From Treponema sp. (lineage in GTDB: Bacteria > Spirochaetota > Spirochaetia > Treponematales > Treponemataceae), in contig JAGBXW010000018.1 of the NCBI GenBank assembly GCA_017629095.1, positions 1-50,370 of the forward strand: DNA of 50,370 bases. Reading direction: 5' to 3'. Under the pieces are notes generated by a model, which saw nothing but the letters and a program-made list of their open reading frames with translations, was not told the origin of the DNA and searched no databases. The translations under genes and the position numbers were made by a program. Shown here in pieces: positions 1 to 8,362 of the stretch (position 1 is the stretch's first letter; each line of letters opens with the position of its first letter).

Positions 1-1
1 A

Positions 2-355
2 GCCATCATCTACTTTTACCTGTGCCAGATTCCCAAGGGACAGCAGTCCTTTGAGGTGCTGACAAAGACCCTTGAGGAAATGCAGGGGGAGCAGGACGCC
101 ACCCTAACCAAGGCCCTAGACCTGTACTACAGCGACATCCCCAGCCTGGAGGAGTGGAACAAGAGCCGCAGCCGCAGCTACAGTACCAGTCAGTATCGCT
201 ACCAAACTGTGAGCTCTCTCCTTTCCAGCTCCAGCCTCGCCAGTTTCTTCAAGACCGTGGACACCAGCGGAATCGGCAGGTACGATGAGGCAAGCGGGAT
301 TTTCACACGGAACGGTAGCAGCTTCATCCAGCTGGCGACAGGGAACACAAACTGA
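2..355 (+). CDS. C-terminal part of an unrecognised protein (5' end outside window)
   Basis: The frame is open from the first bases of the window to a TGA at 353-355, so this is the last 117 residues of a longer protein. The visible part begins with a hydrophobic stretch (AIIYFYLC) and continues as a polar, Ser/Tyr-rich tail with a serine run near its middle (SSLLSSSSLASFF). I recognise no domain. A GTG at 56 could serve as an internal start, but the upstream codons read well and there is no good ribosome site there. An imperfect hairpin follows the stop. Confidence 0.5.
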   Translation, partial: AIIYFYLCQIPKGQQSFEVLTKTLEEMQGEQDATLTKALDLYYSDIPSLEEWNKSRSRSYSTSQYRYQTVSSLLSSSSLASFFKTVDTSGIGRYDEASGIFTRNGSSFIQLATGNTN

Positions 356-360
356 ATCAC

Positions 361-415
361 CCTCCACAGTTATTTTTGCAAATTTTTACAGAGCAAAATA
401 ATAACCGTGGAGAGG
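361..415. repeat. Imperfect inverted repeat between two genes
   Basis: The arms at 361-379 and 393-415 pair over about 18 bases (CTCCAC with GTGGAG, GTTAT with ATAAC, TTTTGC with GCAAAA), with one mismatch and a small bulge, around a 13-base AT-rich loop. No T-run follows the right arm, so it is not a typical intrinsic terminator. It may be a processing site or a weak terminator. Confidence 0.5.
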
Positions 416-474
416 ATTGTCTTATCCTGTGAAAGCTAGTTACAATGTGTCTAAATCAATCTTTGGAGGAAGAC

Positions 475-633
475 ATGGAGCGTACACCGTATAACATCGC
501 CTTGTTGGACATCTTTTTGCAGGCTATGGGCGAGGGGTTTGCCAAAAATGTACTGTGCTTTGAGGGAAATGGAGGATTGGATCCGAACAATTTCAAGCAG
601 AAAGTCAGTAAGATGAGGGAGGGTATATTATGA
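475..633 (+). CDS. Small hypothetical protein coupled to the BspA-like gene
   Basis: This is a 52-residue ORF starting at an ATG preceded by GGAGG at 465-469. An in-frame ATG at 445 has no ribosome site and was rejected. The protein begins MERTPYNIALLDIF and ends KMREGIL, is mixed in charge, and has no signal peptide or membrane segment. I do not recognise it. Its TGA overlaps the ATG of the next gene (ATGA at 630-633), so the two are probably translationally coupled, with this ORF acting as a leader or partner for the large surface protein. Confidence 0.5.
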   Translation: MERTPYNIALLDIFLQAMGEGFAKNVLCFEGNGGLDPNNFKQKVSKMREGIL

Positions 634-2732
634 GAGCTATAAAAGAGGTAAAATTGGGAGTGTGCATGTTATCTATACTTGTTTCCATGGGAATGTTATT
701 GTTTGCACGAGGAGCATCTGAAGAAGAAAATGCTCCCACAGAAATTCATCAAGCCTATGATGCAAAAAAGCTACCACATGTTTTGGTTATAGATGATTCG
801 GATGATTTATCACAAGCCTTGAAAAAACTAAGGCAGAGCAAGCCAGAAAAGTATCAGTTAGTAATACGCAGTTACGTCGAATCCATGGTTGATTTTGGCA
901 AATCTCTTCATAATATCCCTAATGGGGTTATGGTAGAACTAGACTTGTCACGATCTGTTGGTATTACAGAAATCGGTTTTGATGCTTTTCGCAACTGTAC
1001 TTCACTGACAGGAATTTTCATCCCGTCCAGTGTCACTCAAATCGCTCAGACTGCTTTCGAGGGCTGTACCTCATTGACCAAATTCACGGTAGATGAAAGG
1101 AACCATTATTTCAGTTCTGATCCTACAGGCAGAATGCTTCTGTCCAAGGATGGGAAAAAACTACTTGCCTATCCTTCCGCCACAGGAAATGTTATCATTC
1201 CTGCAAGTATTACAGAAATTGGGAACTTCGCCTTTTATAGTTGTACCAACCTCACGTCCATTACAATCCCCGGAAGCGTTACGGACATCTGGGGTAATGC
1301 TTTTAGTTTCTGTACCTCGTTGGTTTCTGTCACTATTCTACCTGGGGTAAAAACAATTTGGGGTGGAGCTTTCAGTGACTGCAGTTCGTTAGTTTCTGTC
1401 TCCATTCCTGAAAGCGTCACAGAAATTAAAGGGCAAGCTTTCAGTTTCTGTACTTCGTTAAAAAAAATCGCCATCTCTTCCAGTGTCATCGGAAATGCAG
1501 TCTTTGCTTTCTGTAGTTCACTGACTTCGGTGTTCATCTCATCTAGTGTCACCGAAATTGCTGGTGATGCTTTTGCTTACTATACCCCAGTGACTCAATT
1601 CATAGTGGATGATATGAGCCAACATTTTTCTACTGATTCAACAGGGAAGATGCTTCTCTCCAAAGATGGAAAGAAATTGATTAGCTACCCTTCTGCTTCG
1701 GGGTCTGTTTCCATTCCTGAAGGTATCAGAGAAATAGGTTTTGCCTCTTTGAGTTGCTGTGATTCTTTGATTTCGGTCACTATCCCAGATGGAGTGACTA
1801 CAATTGGGGAATATGCTTTTACAGATTGTCCCAATCTTACATCAGTCACACTTCCTGATAGCGTAATTGAAATACAGGAAGGCGCATTCAGCTCGTGTAC
1901 ATCCCTAGTTTCGTTTGCAATTCCAAATAGTGTTATGAAAATTGAGCCTTCTGCTTTTGAAAGGTGTACTTCGTTAAGCAAATTCATTGTAAATGACAAA
2001 AACCAATGTTTTTCTACTGATTCTACAGGGAAGATGCTTCTCTCCAAAGATGGTACAGTTTTGTTTGTTTATCTCTCTGCAACAGGAGACATAAGCATAC
2101 CATCTAGTATTGCTGTAATTGAAGAAGGTGCTTTCAAATCATGTACTGCATTGAATTCAATCTCTATCCCTAATGGTGTTATCAAAATTGGAGACTCAGC
2201 CTTCTCTGAATGTACATCACTCTCCAGTATCAACATCCCAGAAAGTGTCAGTGAAATCGGAGCTAATGCTTTTTCTGGATGCCGCTCATTAATTTCAATC
2301 TCAATTCCTAGCAGTGTCAACCACATAGGAGAGATGGCATTTCACCACTGTATTTCCCTTGGAGCTATATCCATTCCAAATACTATTACTGCAATCGCAA
2401 GGAATACTTTTGAGGGATGCGATTCCCTTGAAACTGTCCAGATTCCAGATAGTGTCACATCAATTGGCTTTGCTGCCTTTCAAGGTTGTGATAGTCTCAA
2501 GTCCGTTACTATTCCATCGAGCGTTGTATCGATAGAATTAGCTGCTTTCAATCTCTGTTCAAACCTCTCGCTTATTACATTTGAGGCTACAGATAATTGG
2601 TTCTTCTGCAATTCCGAGGGAGAAATCTTCGGTGGGGCACTTGATGTAGCCAATCCTACCAAAAATGCAGAGAAATTTAGTGATTATCGCAATGCCTGGT
2701 CTCATCGGAATTTCACAAGAAAGATAAACTAG
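630..2732 (+). CDS. BspA-like leucine-rich-repeat surface protein
   Basis: This 700-residue protein has an N-terminal export signal (hydrophobic core VCMLSILVSMGMLLFA, no lipobox cysteine) and then a long array of about 23-residue repeats of the TpLRR/BspA type. A typical repeat reads SLxSVxIPxSVTxIGxxAFxxC. Three times the array is interrupted by a related linker containing TGRMLLSKDGKKL or close variants (near residues 160, 335 and 470). That linker style is normal for BspA-like proteins, which are surface-exposed and in characterised cases bind host matrix or mediate coaggregation. The role here is by family only. The C-terminus ends after a degenerate repeat with no cell-wall anchor. Codon use is AT-rich compared with the metabolic genes further on. 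Confidence 0.85.
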   Translation: MRAIKEVKLGVCMLSILVSMGMLLFARGASEEENAPTEIHQAYDAKKLPHVLVIDDSDDLSQALKKLRQSKPEKYQLVIRSYVESMVDFGKSLHNIPNGVMVELDLSRSVGITEIGFDAFRNCTSLTGIFIPSSVTQIAQTAFEGCTSLTKFTVDERNHYFSSDPTGRMLLSKDGKKLLAYPSATGNVIIPASITEIGNFAFYSCTNLTSITIPGSVTDIWGNAFSFCTSLVSVTILPGVKTIWGGAFSDCSSLVSVSIPESVTEIKGQAFSFCTSLKKIAISSSVIGNAVFAFCSSLTSVFISSSVTEIAGDAFAYYTPVTQFIVDDMSQHFSTDSTGKMLLSKDGKKLISYPSASGSVSIPEGIREIGFASLSCCDSLISVTIPDGVTTIGEYAFTDCPNLTSVTLPDSVIEIQEGAFSSCTSLVSFAIPNSVMKIEPSAFERCTSLSKFIVNDKNQCFSTDSTGKMLLSKDGTVLFVYLSATGDISIPSSIAVIEEGAFKSCTALNSISIPNGVIKIGDSAFSECTSLSSINIPESVSEIGANAFSGCRSLISISIPSSVNHIGEMAFHHCISLGAISIPNTITAIARNTFEGCDSLETVQIPDSVTSIGFAAFQGCDSLKSVTIPSSVVSIELAAFNLCSNLSLITFEATDNWFFCNSEGEIFGGALDVANPTKNAEKFSDYRNAWSHRNFTRKIN

Positions 2733-2772
2733 TTAGTTTTTGCCCTTTTCTGACAACAATAGAAGCAGGCTT

Positions 2773-4152
2773 TTAGTCAATGGCAAAGGGCAAACTATTC
2801 TTATCACATTGTTCTATATCTTTCTCGAATTGTTCAAAGGTATACCCTCGCTCAAAATAGGAAATAGATTTTACATCAAAATAATTTTGTTTGGTTATTA
2901 TGCGACGAGATATTTCTGTAGCTATGTTTTCTGCATCTTTGTAATTGATTTTAGGGCTAAGATTTAACTTTGCATAACCAGTCTCCTCTATATTTTCTGT
3001 TTCTGGGATACTTGCCCCTAGTGCAGACAGTTCTGATGCATTGCCCATATTTTTGTAATAAACAAGCCCGCCAACGGAGACGCTTTTTATCAGGTTTTTA
3101 TGCTTGAGCAACCACAGTTCTGTTTCCTTGACAGTTTGGGGCGTTTCTCCTGCGTACAGGAGGATATTTAATTTAACCCAAATATTATTTCTTTGACACT
3201 CATATAATATTTCTTCTGCTATATTTAAATACTTTTCTGGTTCCCTCGTTTTTTTCATTGCGATTAGCTGTTTCTTGCTGGCACTTTCTAATCCGATATC
3301 CAACACTTTGAGTCCAGTTTTGCTTAGTTTTTCCAATTGATTTATTGGTATAGCTTCCACTCTCGTTGTGCATCTCCATGCTGGTTGAACTTTCCGCAGA
3401 AGCATTCTCATGTAAAACTCTTCCACCCAGTCTCTTTGAAAATTGAAGTGCGGAGCCTCAAAATAAACAGAGAAATTATCAAATAATGTCTCTAGATAAT
3501 CCAGCTCTTTGACTATCATATTTGTAGGCTTGTTAGACAGACGTTTTGTATTCTTGTCTGCGCAAAATGAACATCCAGAACCACATCCACGAGAAACCTC
3601 TATGCTTGGTTGGTACTTCAGGAAATCAATCAAGAGTTCATAATTTAGTGTATCAAAGACTTTGGACTCTCCACTTGGTACTTCAATGTGCTTGTCAACA
3701 GGTTGAAATAGTTCGGCAAGTCTTCTTTCTCCAAACCCTTCGATGATTAAATCCACAAATCTCAACTTGGATCGTATCCAAGTTGGATTGCTGTCAACAA
3801 CCCATCGTCCCCCAGCAATAATCTTTTTCCCATAACAGGATTTTATGAGCTTGCAAAATTTCTGGCACCAAGGTATAGAATATACGCTCGGAATTGACAA
3901 CAAAAAGCACTCGCAGTCTCTTTCTATATCTAATCCAGATAAACATAATTTATTCAGAACCATTTCAGGTGAATCATAATTACCCTGAATCATAATGATA
4001 TTTATACCAAGCTGCTCTTTGAGTAGTGTTACAAGACCAAGCAATCCATAGTTTAAATACCGGACATGGCGATTTATGATGTTGTCAGCCTTTTTAGGCG
4101 TTTCTTGACCAGCAGAAACGGCGATAATTGTTTTGTCTTTTCTGGTTGTCAT
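2773..4152 (-). CDS. Radical SAM protein, possibly with a B12-binding-like N-terminal domain
   Basis: The 459-residue protein carries the radical SAM cluster motif CGSGCSFC (C190, C194, C197), which should bind a 4Fe-4S cluster and cleave S-adenosylmethionine. Residues 1-150 form an alpha/beta region (IIMIQG, CFLLSIPSV, KKIIAGG, LIIEGFGE) that resembles the Rossmann-like B12-binding domain often placed before such cores. I do not see the histidine motif that ligands cobalt, so cobalamin use is uncertain. The region after the core includes VLDIGLESASKKQL, typical of the radical SAM barrel. The gene starts 5 bases after the RNase III-like gene stops, with an AGGA site overlapping that stop, so the two form one operon. 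The substrate is unknown; pairing with a double-strand RNA enzyme hints at an RNA or a modified-nucleotide target, but that is speculation. Confidence 0.8.
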   Translation of the reverse strand: MTTRKDKTIIAVSAGQETPKKADNIINRHVRYLNYGLLGLVTLLKEQLGINIIMIQGNYDSPEMVLNKLCLSGLDIERDCECFLLSIPSVYSIPWCQKFCKLIKSCYGKKIIAGGRWVVDSNPTWIRSKLRFVDLIIEGFGERRLAELFQPVDKHIEVPSGESKVFDTLNYELLIDFLKYQPSIEVSRGCGSGCSFCADKNTKRLSNKPTNMIVKELDYLETLFDNFSVYFEAPHFNFQRDWVEEFYMRMLLRKVQPAWRCTTRVEAIPINQLEKLSKTGLKVLDIGLESASKKQLIAMKKTREPEKYLNIAEEILYECQRNNIWVKLNILLYAGETPQTVKETELWLLKHKNLIKSVSVGGLVYYKNMGNASELSALGASIPETENIEETGYAKLNLSPKINYKDAENIATEISRRIITKQNYFDVKSISYFERGYTFEQFEKDIEQCDKNSLPFAID

Positions 4153-4157
4153 GAGTT

Positions 4158-4994
4158 TTATTCCTGTTTATATTCGAGGATTGTGTAACACAATAAGCGA
4201 TATGCAGCAGCTTGTTTTGCTTCTTTTTTTGAAGACCCTTTAGAAGGCCAAGATTTTTGATATTCCTGAACTTTACAGGATATTTCCCAAACCGGGTAAC
4301 CATTATCATCAAATTCAATAGGCTTTTGTGGGTTGGAGTACACTGGGACTGATATATATTTCTTTTGTGCCAGCAACAGCAACTTGTTGATGGCATTATC
4401 AAGGCTGATGACATCTGGAGAACCTATCAATCTCCTCATTTCCTCGACCTTCTGTTTTTTGCCCGTACTTTGTTCCTGTGGTTTCAGTTCCAGCATCCTC
4501 TCGCAAACCTTGTCGATTATTTCATTCTGGAAATTGCTGGCCAGCGCAACAGCTCCAATAATCGACTCAAACAAATCTTCTTTTACGGCTTGTTTGTTGC
4601 GGACATTATTGTTCTCGTCAGCCTTGCCAAGAATCAAGAATTGTGCAAGGTGCAAGTTGTCGATGTGCCGTGCGAGTTTCGTACCGTTTACATAATCCGC
4701 CTTTATTTTTGTCAACTCACCTTCGGTTTTTGTAGAGACAAACTGATATTTCTTTGTAAATGAACCAAATACATTGTTCTGTGGAAGACACATCTTCCGA
4801 ACAAAATATGCGTCTAGTACAGAATCACCAATAAATTCGAGAACTTGGTTATGGTTCCACTCTGGATGTTCTTGTGAGTACGAACGCCGAACAAAGGCTT
4901 GGATGAGCAGGTTTTCTTTGTTGTCGGGGAAATTCTCAAAACCAATTGTTTTCTTGATAAAGTTGAGATTTTGCTGTAGTTGTTGAATTGTCAT
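4158..4994 (-). CDS. Ribonuclease III-like protein with dsRNA-binding domain
   Basis: The 278-residue protein has the RNase III signature VLEFIGDSVL, giving metal ligands E53 and D57, and the second site EDLFESIIGA giving D140 and E143. The helper motif EGELTKIKADYVNG also matches the family. The residue equivalent to E38 of the E. coli enzyme is a glutamine (NQVLEF). Residues about 195-275 form a dsRNA-binding domain ending SSKKEAKQAAAYRLL. All four core catalytic acids are present, so cleavage of double-stranded RNA is expected. ATG at 4994 was chosen because GGAGG sits five bases upstream; the ATG at 5006 lies before that site. The gene is not in the usual acpP-rnc neighbourhood, is AT-rich, and is followed directly by a radical SAM gene, so it is more likely an accessory enzyme than the housekeeping RNase III. 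Confidence 0.85.
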   Translation of the reverse strand: MTIQQLQQNLNFIKKTIGFENFPDNKENLLIQAFVRRSYSQEHPEWNHNQVLEFIGDSVLDAYFVRKMCLPQNNVFGSFTKKYQFVSTKTEGELTKIKADYVNGTKLARHIDNLHLAQFLILGKADENNNVRNKQAVKEDLFESIIGAVALASNFQNEIIDKVCERMLELKPQEQSTGKKQKVEEMRRLIGSPDVISLDNAINKLLLLAQKKYISVPVYSNPQKPIEFDDNGYPVWEISCKVQEYQKSWPSKGSSKKEAKQAAAYRLLCYTILEYKQE

Positions 4995-5374
4995 AAATAC
5001 CTCCATAATTGACGTAAAACAATGCTAGAGGCATACCAAGCCTAAGAATTTGAATTGTAAATACTTTGCTTGGATTTTCAAGGTAGATTATATTAAACAT
5101 CATATTTGGAAAGGCTTACTTGCATAAGTCCCTAACAAATGAAGTCAGTTTAAACAAATTATCTTGAAAAACTATGCCTACGGATTTTATCTTAACATAG
5201 TTTTAAGTTTTTGTCATCATATTTACTTATTCAAAAGTAATATTTATTACTTATTAAGTCTTATATAGATTGCAAGCTTTTACGAAAGGCTGTATTGTAT
5301 TGGTGATAGCCAGAAAAACATCCAGTATCTCGGTGATTTTCGCAAATATAATTTCAACTCATGGGAGAATTTAC
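4995..5374. other. AT-rich intergenic stretch with divergent promoter-like sites
   Basis: I see no gene in these 380 bases. The stretch is strongly AT-rich. It holds a minus-strand promoter candidate for the RNase III operon and a plus-strand TTGCTT(N17)TATATT at 5066-5094 that could serve the lipoprotein at 5375, which would leave a long leader. Confidence 0.5.
5054..5081 (-). promoter_or_regulatory. Candidate promoter for the RNase III/radical SAM operon
   Basis: Reading the minus strand, TTGAAA (5076-5081) and TACAAT (5054-5059) are separated by 16 bases, about 60 bases before the chosen start at 4994. It fits the sigma-70 pattern, but AT-rich DNA gives many chance matches. Confidence 0.4.
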
Positions 5375-5581
5375 ATGAAGAATTTTTCTAAGAGGTTTTG
5401 CATGGTGCGGCTGGTGCTACTCCCCTTGGCACTTTCCATGATTTTGTCCAGCTGCCAGTCGGTGCAGCTCCTGCTGGAGGACTTGTTCGGTAGTTCCAGT
5501 TCATCCTCTCAGGGGACTCCGTTGGGAAAGGAGTATGACGGGCAGCGGGGAGTTTATTTTTTGCTTCATATATCGGGATAG
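5375..5581 (+). CDS. Small hypothetical lipoprotein
   Basis: This is a 68-residue ORF with a lipoprotein signal: basic start MKNFSKRF, hydrophobic core LVLLPLALSMI, and lipobox LSSC. The mature part is short, with a polyserine run, and ends GVYFLLHISG. A GGGAGA site lies seven bases before ATG 5375; the longer frame from 5270 has no such site. I do not recognise it. The short mature part and abrupt end suggest either a small surface lipoprotein or the stub of a longer, decayed one. Confidence 0.5.
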   Translation: MKNFSKRFCMVRLVLLPLALSMILSSCQSVQLLLEDLFGSSSSSSQGTPLGKEYDGQRGVYFLLHISG

Positions 5582-5681
5582 AAATCATGTGGAAAAATTG
5601 AGTTTGGATTGAACGTTAACGGAAAGCGTATTATCATATTATTTTATAATTATGGAAAATATTCAGACAAGGAGACTAGGA

Positions 5682-6128
5682 ATGAAGGTTCAATGGAAAA
5701 TTTTCGTGATAACTGTGATTTTTATCAGTGTGTTGTGTAGTTGTATTTCTGGTGGTAACACCGCCCAGCAGGCAGTAATTCCTGTTTCCCAGGAATACGG
5801 AAGCAAGCGGGAAGTTCTGGACTGGTACACCTCCTTGGGGCAGGTAAGCACCAAGACATGTGATGCAATTCCTGCCAGCGTTATCGTAGAGGTTGTTCTT
5901 GGTTATAAGCAGGCTGATAAGGCTGCATCCACCGAGATTACCCAGCGCCAAAGTGAGATTAAAAATTATCTTCGTCGCTATTTTGCCGAGTTGACGGCTG
6001 AGGATTTGCGACCTCGAAATGAAGAAAAACGTAGAATTGAGATAAAAAAAGCTATCAATCAAAAGATTTTGAAAGATTCAGAGATTAGAGATGTCCGTTT
6101 CTTGAGCTTGCAGATAATCGAACAGTGA
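5682..6128 (+). CDS. FliL-like lipoprotein
   Basis: The 148-residue protein starts at ATG 5682 with AAGGAGA upstream. It has a lipoprotein signal (core IFVITVIFISVL, lipobox VLCSC). The C-terminal half resembles FliL, the stator-associated flagellar basal-body protein. It has EITQRQSEIKNYLRRYFAEL, then an Arg/Lys-rich helix EKRRIEIKKAINQ, then the closing strand IRDVRFLSLQIIEQ, close in form to spirochaete FliL ends. Usual FliL is anchored by an uncleaved membrane helix and lies among motor genes. Here the anchor looks like a lipobox and no flagellar gene is nearby. It could be a paralogue that modulates the motor, or an unrelated use of the fold. The similarity is judged by eye. Confidence 0.6.
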   Translation: MKVQWKIFVITVIFISVLCSCISGGNTAQQAVIPVSQEYGSKREVLDWYTSLGQVSTKTCDAIPASVIVEVVLGYKQADKAASTEITQRQSEIKNYLRRYFAELTAEDLRPRNEEKRRIEIKKAINQKILKDSEIRDVRFLSLQIIEQ

Positions 6129-6139
6129 TGAAGATGTGA

Positions 6140-6168
6140 GGGAGTTCTCCTTGTGGGAAACTCCCCCT
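6140..6168. terminator. Hairpin between convergent genes
   Basis: GGGAGTT (6140-6146) pairs with AACTCCC (6159-6165) in the short space between the FliL-like gene and the end of pyrC. The following run is only CCTCTGTTT, so termination strength is uncertain. Confidence 0.5.
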
Positions 6169-6172
6169 CTGT

Positions 6173-7648
6173 TTACTCAGACTTAAACACTTCCTGTCCA
6201 CGATGGTAGGTGGCAAGGACTTTTCCTATGAGGCTTTTTCCTTCCAGCGGGGTGTACTTGCCCTTTGAAGCAAAGTTTTGGCCACAGACGGTCCACTGGG
6301 CGGTGGGATTGCAAAGTGTCAGGTTTGCCACAAAGCCTGGTTGCAAAAGACCACGAGGTTCGGCTCCTTGGTGGAGATTTAGCAGACAGGCGGGATTTGC
6401 GGCCATAAGCTGGGAAAGCTGGCTGGCAGTGAGGGTTTTGCCACTGGCTGCACCTTGGATTCCCTGCACAAGCACTGAATTGCACACGCCGTAGGCTGTC
6501 TCCAAGCCAGAAAAGCCAGGGGCTCCGTTGGCCTTGTCTTGGGCAGTGTGGGGAGCGTGGTCTGTGGAAATGCAGTCGGCGGTTCCGTCCAGCAGGGCTT
6601 GAATCATAGCCTGACGATCCTGTTCGCTACGAAGAGGCGGATTTACGATGTGCCGTAAGCTGGGATCATTGTCTGCAACGCTCAGGCCCAGGTGATGAGG
6701 CGTTACCTCGCAGCTGACTCGGTAGCCTTTGGCCTTGGCTACACGGATGGCCTCCATGGCTCCAGCGGTACTTACGTGAGACAGGTGGATGTGACAGCCT
6801 GCTTGGTGGGCAAGGCGAATATTTCTGTCAGTGGCAATATCTTCTGCCAGGGAAAGGATGCGGTTTGCTTGCTCCAAGGATTCCAGAGCTTTCTTGATTT
6901 CAGGATTGCCAGAATCTGTGTCGGCTGGAATAGAGCCCAGTGCTTCTTGTGGCTGAGGGGCATAGACAGCAAAAATATCTGTGGCAACCTTTCTGAATGG
7001 GCGTGCTGCAGCGGCTAAGGTCATGTCCTCACTGTGACAGGCCACGGTAATGTTCTTTTGTCCACAAATTTTCATGGCCTCTAGCATAGTGGATGAAGAT
7101 TCCACGTCCTTGCCGTCTTCTGTTGCCATGGCAACCTGACCTGCAGAAGGTGGAGTGCCATCAGCAAAGGCTGAAAGCTGCTGCAGGTGACTGGTGTCGT
7201 TACCAGAATAATCCTTGGTGAGGGTAATAGACTGAATGACATCAGCAATGCCAAGGGCATGGGCATCATTACAAACTTGTTCCACTAGCTCCTTGGAAGA
7301 AATGGCGGGGATGGTGTTGGGCATGAGTACCAGTGTTCCGAATCCACCAGCGGCGGCGGCGGCTAGGGCAGTGGTAAGCTCTTCTTTTTGGCCCTGTCCT
7401 GGATAGCGGAAGTGAGCGTGGAGGTCGATGAAGGCTGGCTGCAAAATCATACCGTTGCAGTCAACAAAATTGATGGTGGTATGGCCATCTTGGGCTGAAA
7501 AAAAACTTTCTGCTAGCGACTTTGCTGATTCAGCTGAAAAATCCCCAGCTATCACTGCAGCAATTTTTCCCTCTGCTACTAACAAAATTCCGAAAGTATC
7601 GGTATTGGCATCTACTAAGCGTGCATTGTAAAAACATGTTTTGTTCAT
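6173..7648 (-). CDS. pyrC: Dihydroorotase
   Basis: The enzyme closes carbamoyl aspartate to dihydroorotate in pyrimidine synthesis. The 491-residue protein has the amidohydrolase metal site DLHAHFRYPG (H77, H79), the HLSHVST histidine strand, and the CISTDHAPHT aspartate motif near the C-terminal third, all as in class I dihydroorotases. It is longer than the usual 420-430 residues, mainly because of an insertion around FAVYAPQPQEALGS before the HLSHVST strand. GGAG lies seven bases before ATG 7648. pyrB-pyrI lie on the same strand 3.5 kb away, which suggests a pyrimidine cluster split by the toxin-antitoxin and ABC genes between them. Confidence 0.95.
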   Translation of the reverse strand: MNKTCFYNARLVDANTDTFGILLVAEGKIAAVIAGDFSAESAKSLAESFFSAQDGHTTINFVDCNGMILQPAFIDLHAHFRYPGQGQKEELTTALAAAAAGGFGTLVLMPNTIPAISSKELVEQVCNDAHALGIADVIQSITLTKDYSGNDTSHLQQLSAFADGTPPSAGQVAMATEDGKDVESSSTMLEAMKICGQKNITVACHSEDMTLAAAARPFRKVATDIFAVYAPQPQEALGSIPADTDSGNPEIKKALESLEQANRILSLAEDIATDRNIRLAHQAGCHIHLSHVSTAGAMEAIRVAKAKGYRVSCEVTPHHLGLSVADNDPSLRHIVNPPLRSEQDRQAMIQALLDGTADCISTDHAPHTAQDKANGAPGFSGLETAYGVCNSVLVQGIQGAASGKTLTASQLSQLMAANPACLLNLHQGAEPRGLLQPGFVANLTLCNPTAQWTVCGQNFASKGKYTPLEGKSLIGKVLATYHRGQEVFKSE

Positions 7649-7657
7649 GTTGGTCTC

Positions 7658-7969
7658 CTAGTTAAGTAAATTTTGTACATTTCGTCGTGCGTAAATAACT
7701 CTAGCAATGATTAGCTGTTGGTTCTTTTCTTCTACCCAATAGAAAATAAAATAATTCTTTACTCGTAGTCTTCTAAACTCATGAGATAATGGATATAAAG
7801 TTCGATAGACAGGACATTGATAGGGAAATGTTACCAAGTTATTGATTTGCGAAAGGATTTCTTTACTGAGTTTTTCTGCAGCAAGAGGATTTCCCAGTGT
7901 GTGTGCAATATAAGCGACTATTTCTTTTAAATCTTCTAGTGCATTTTCAAGAAAATGAATCTGATACAT
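7658..7969 (-). CDS. ParE/RelE-family toxin
   Basis: The 103-residue protein MYQIHFLENALEDLKEIVAYIA has the short beta-alpha-alpha opening of the RelE/ParE fold and the late strand EFRRLRVKNYFIFYWV followed by IIARVIYARR, typical of the family. Members either cleave mRNA on the ribosome or poison gyrase; the ParE-like RVIYARR ending favours the second, but that is not decisive. The start codon overlaps the antitoxin stop by one base (TAATG), so translation is coupled. A longer frame from 8023 was rejected because it overlaps the antitoxin. Confidence 0.85.
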   Translation of the reverse strand: MYQIHFLENALEDLKEIVAYIAHTLGNPLAAEKLSKEILSQINNLVTFPYQCPVYRTLYPLSHEFRRLRVKNYFIFYWVEEKNQQLIIARVIYARRNVQNLLN

Positions 7970-8235
7970 TAAACTTGAATTGTCTCCATGAGCTGCTGGA
8001 AAACTTCTTGAGTTGAAAAACATCTATTTGATTTTGCCGCTTGTTCTTCAGCTTCTTTGAGTTTGAAATACACCTCTCCTTCAAACTTCAGATTTTCATA
8101 TGCTTCCATACTCATAACAACCATATCTCCGTATCCATCTTTTGTGAGAAAAACAGGATCCTGAGTTTCGTGAACCATTCTGGAAATATCATCAAAACAG
8201 CTGTACAAATCCGAAACTGGCCGTATTTTGTTCAT
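7969..8235 (-). CDS. Phd/YefM-family antitoxin
   Basis: The 88-residue protein MNKIRPVSDLYSCFDDISR matches the DNA-binding N-terminus of YefM/Phd antitoxins, with the family motif DPVFLTKDGYGDMVVMSMEAY in the middle. The C-terminal helix region should wrap the toxin. AGGAG precedes ATG 8235. The gene comes first and its stop overlaps the toxin start, the normal order. The pair sits between pyrC and an AT-rich ABC cassette, consistent with arrival on accessory DNA. Confidence 0.85.
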   Translation of the reverse strand: MNKIRPVSDLYSCFDDISRMVHETQDPVFLTKDGYGDMVVMSMEAYENLKFEGEVYFKLKEAEEQAAKSNRCFSTQEVFQQLMETIQV

Positions 8236-8362
8236 CTTATTCTCCTGTTAAGAAGGTAACATGATTTTTTGCAAGTTGCAAGGAAGTAGCTTGATTATGT
8301 ATTTGTAAAGTACTAAGATTGAAGACACTTGGTTATAGTAATATCATAGAAAGGGGAATGAG

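Noticed and set aside
630..2732. BspA linker triplets as an inserted novel domain
   Set aside because: Such linkers between leucine-rich-repeat blocks are normal for BspA-like proteins.
2739..2794. Inverted repeat TTTGCCCTTT / AAAGGGCAAA as terminator between converging genes
   Set aside because: Ten paired bases but a 35-base loop and the right arm within coding sequence; too weak to annotate.
8236..8362. Cobalamin riboswitch before the first FecCD importer
   Set aside because: No B12-box-like sequence; the space is too short and AT-rich.
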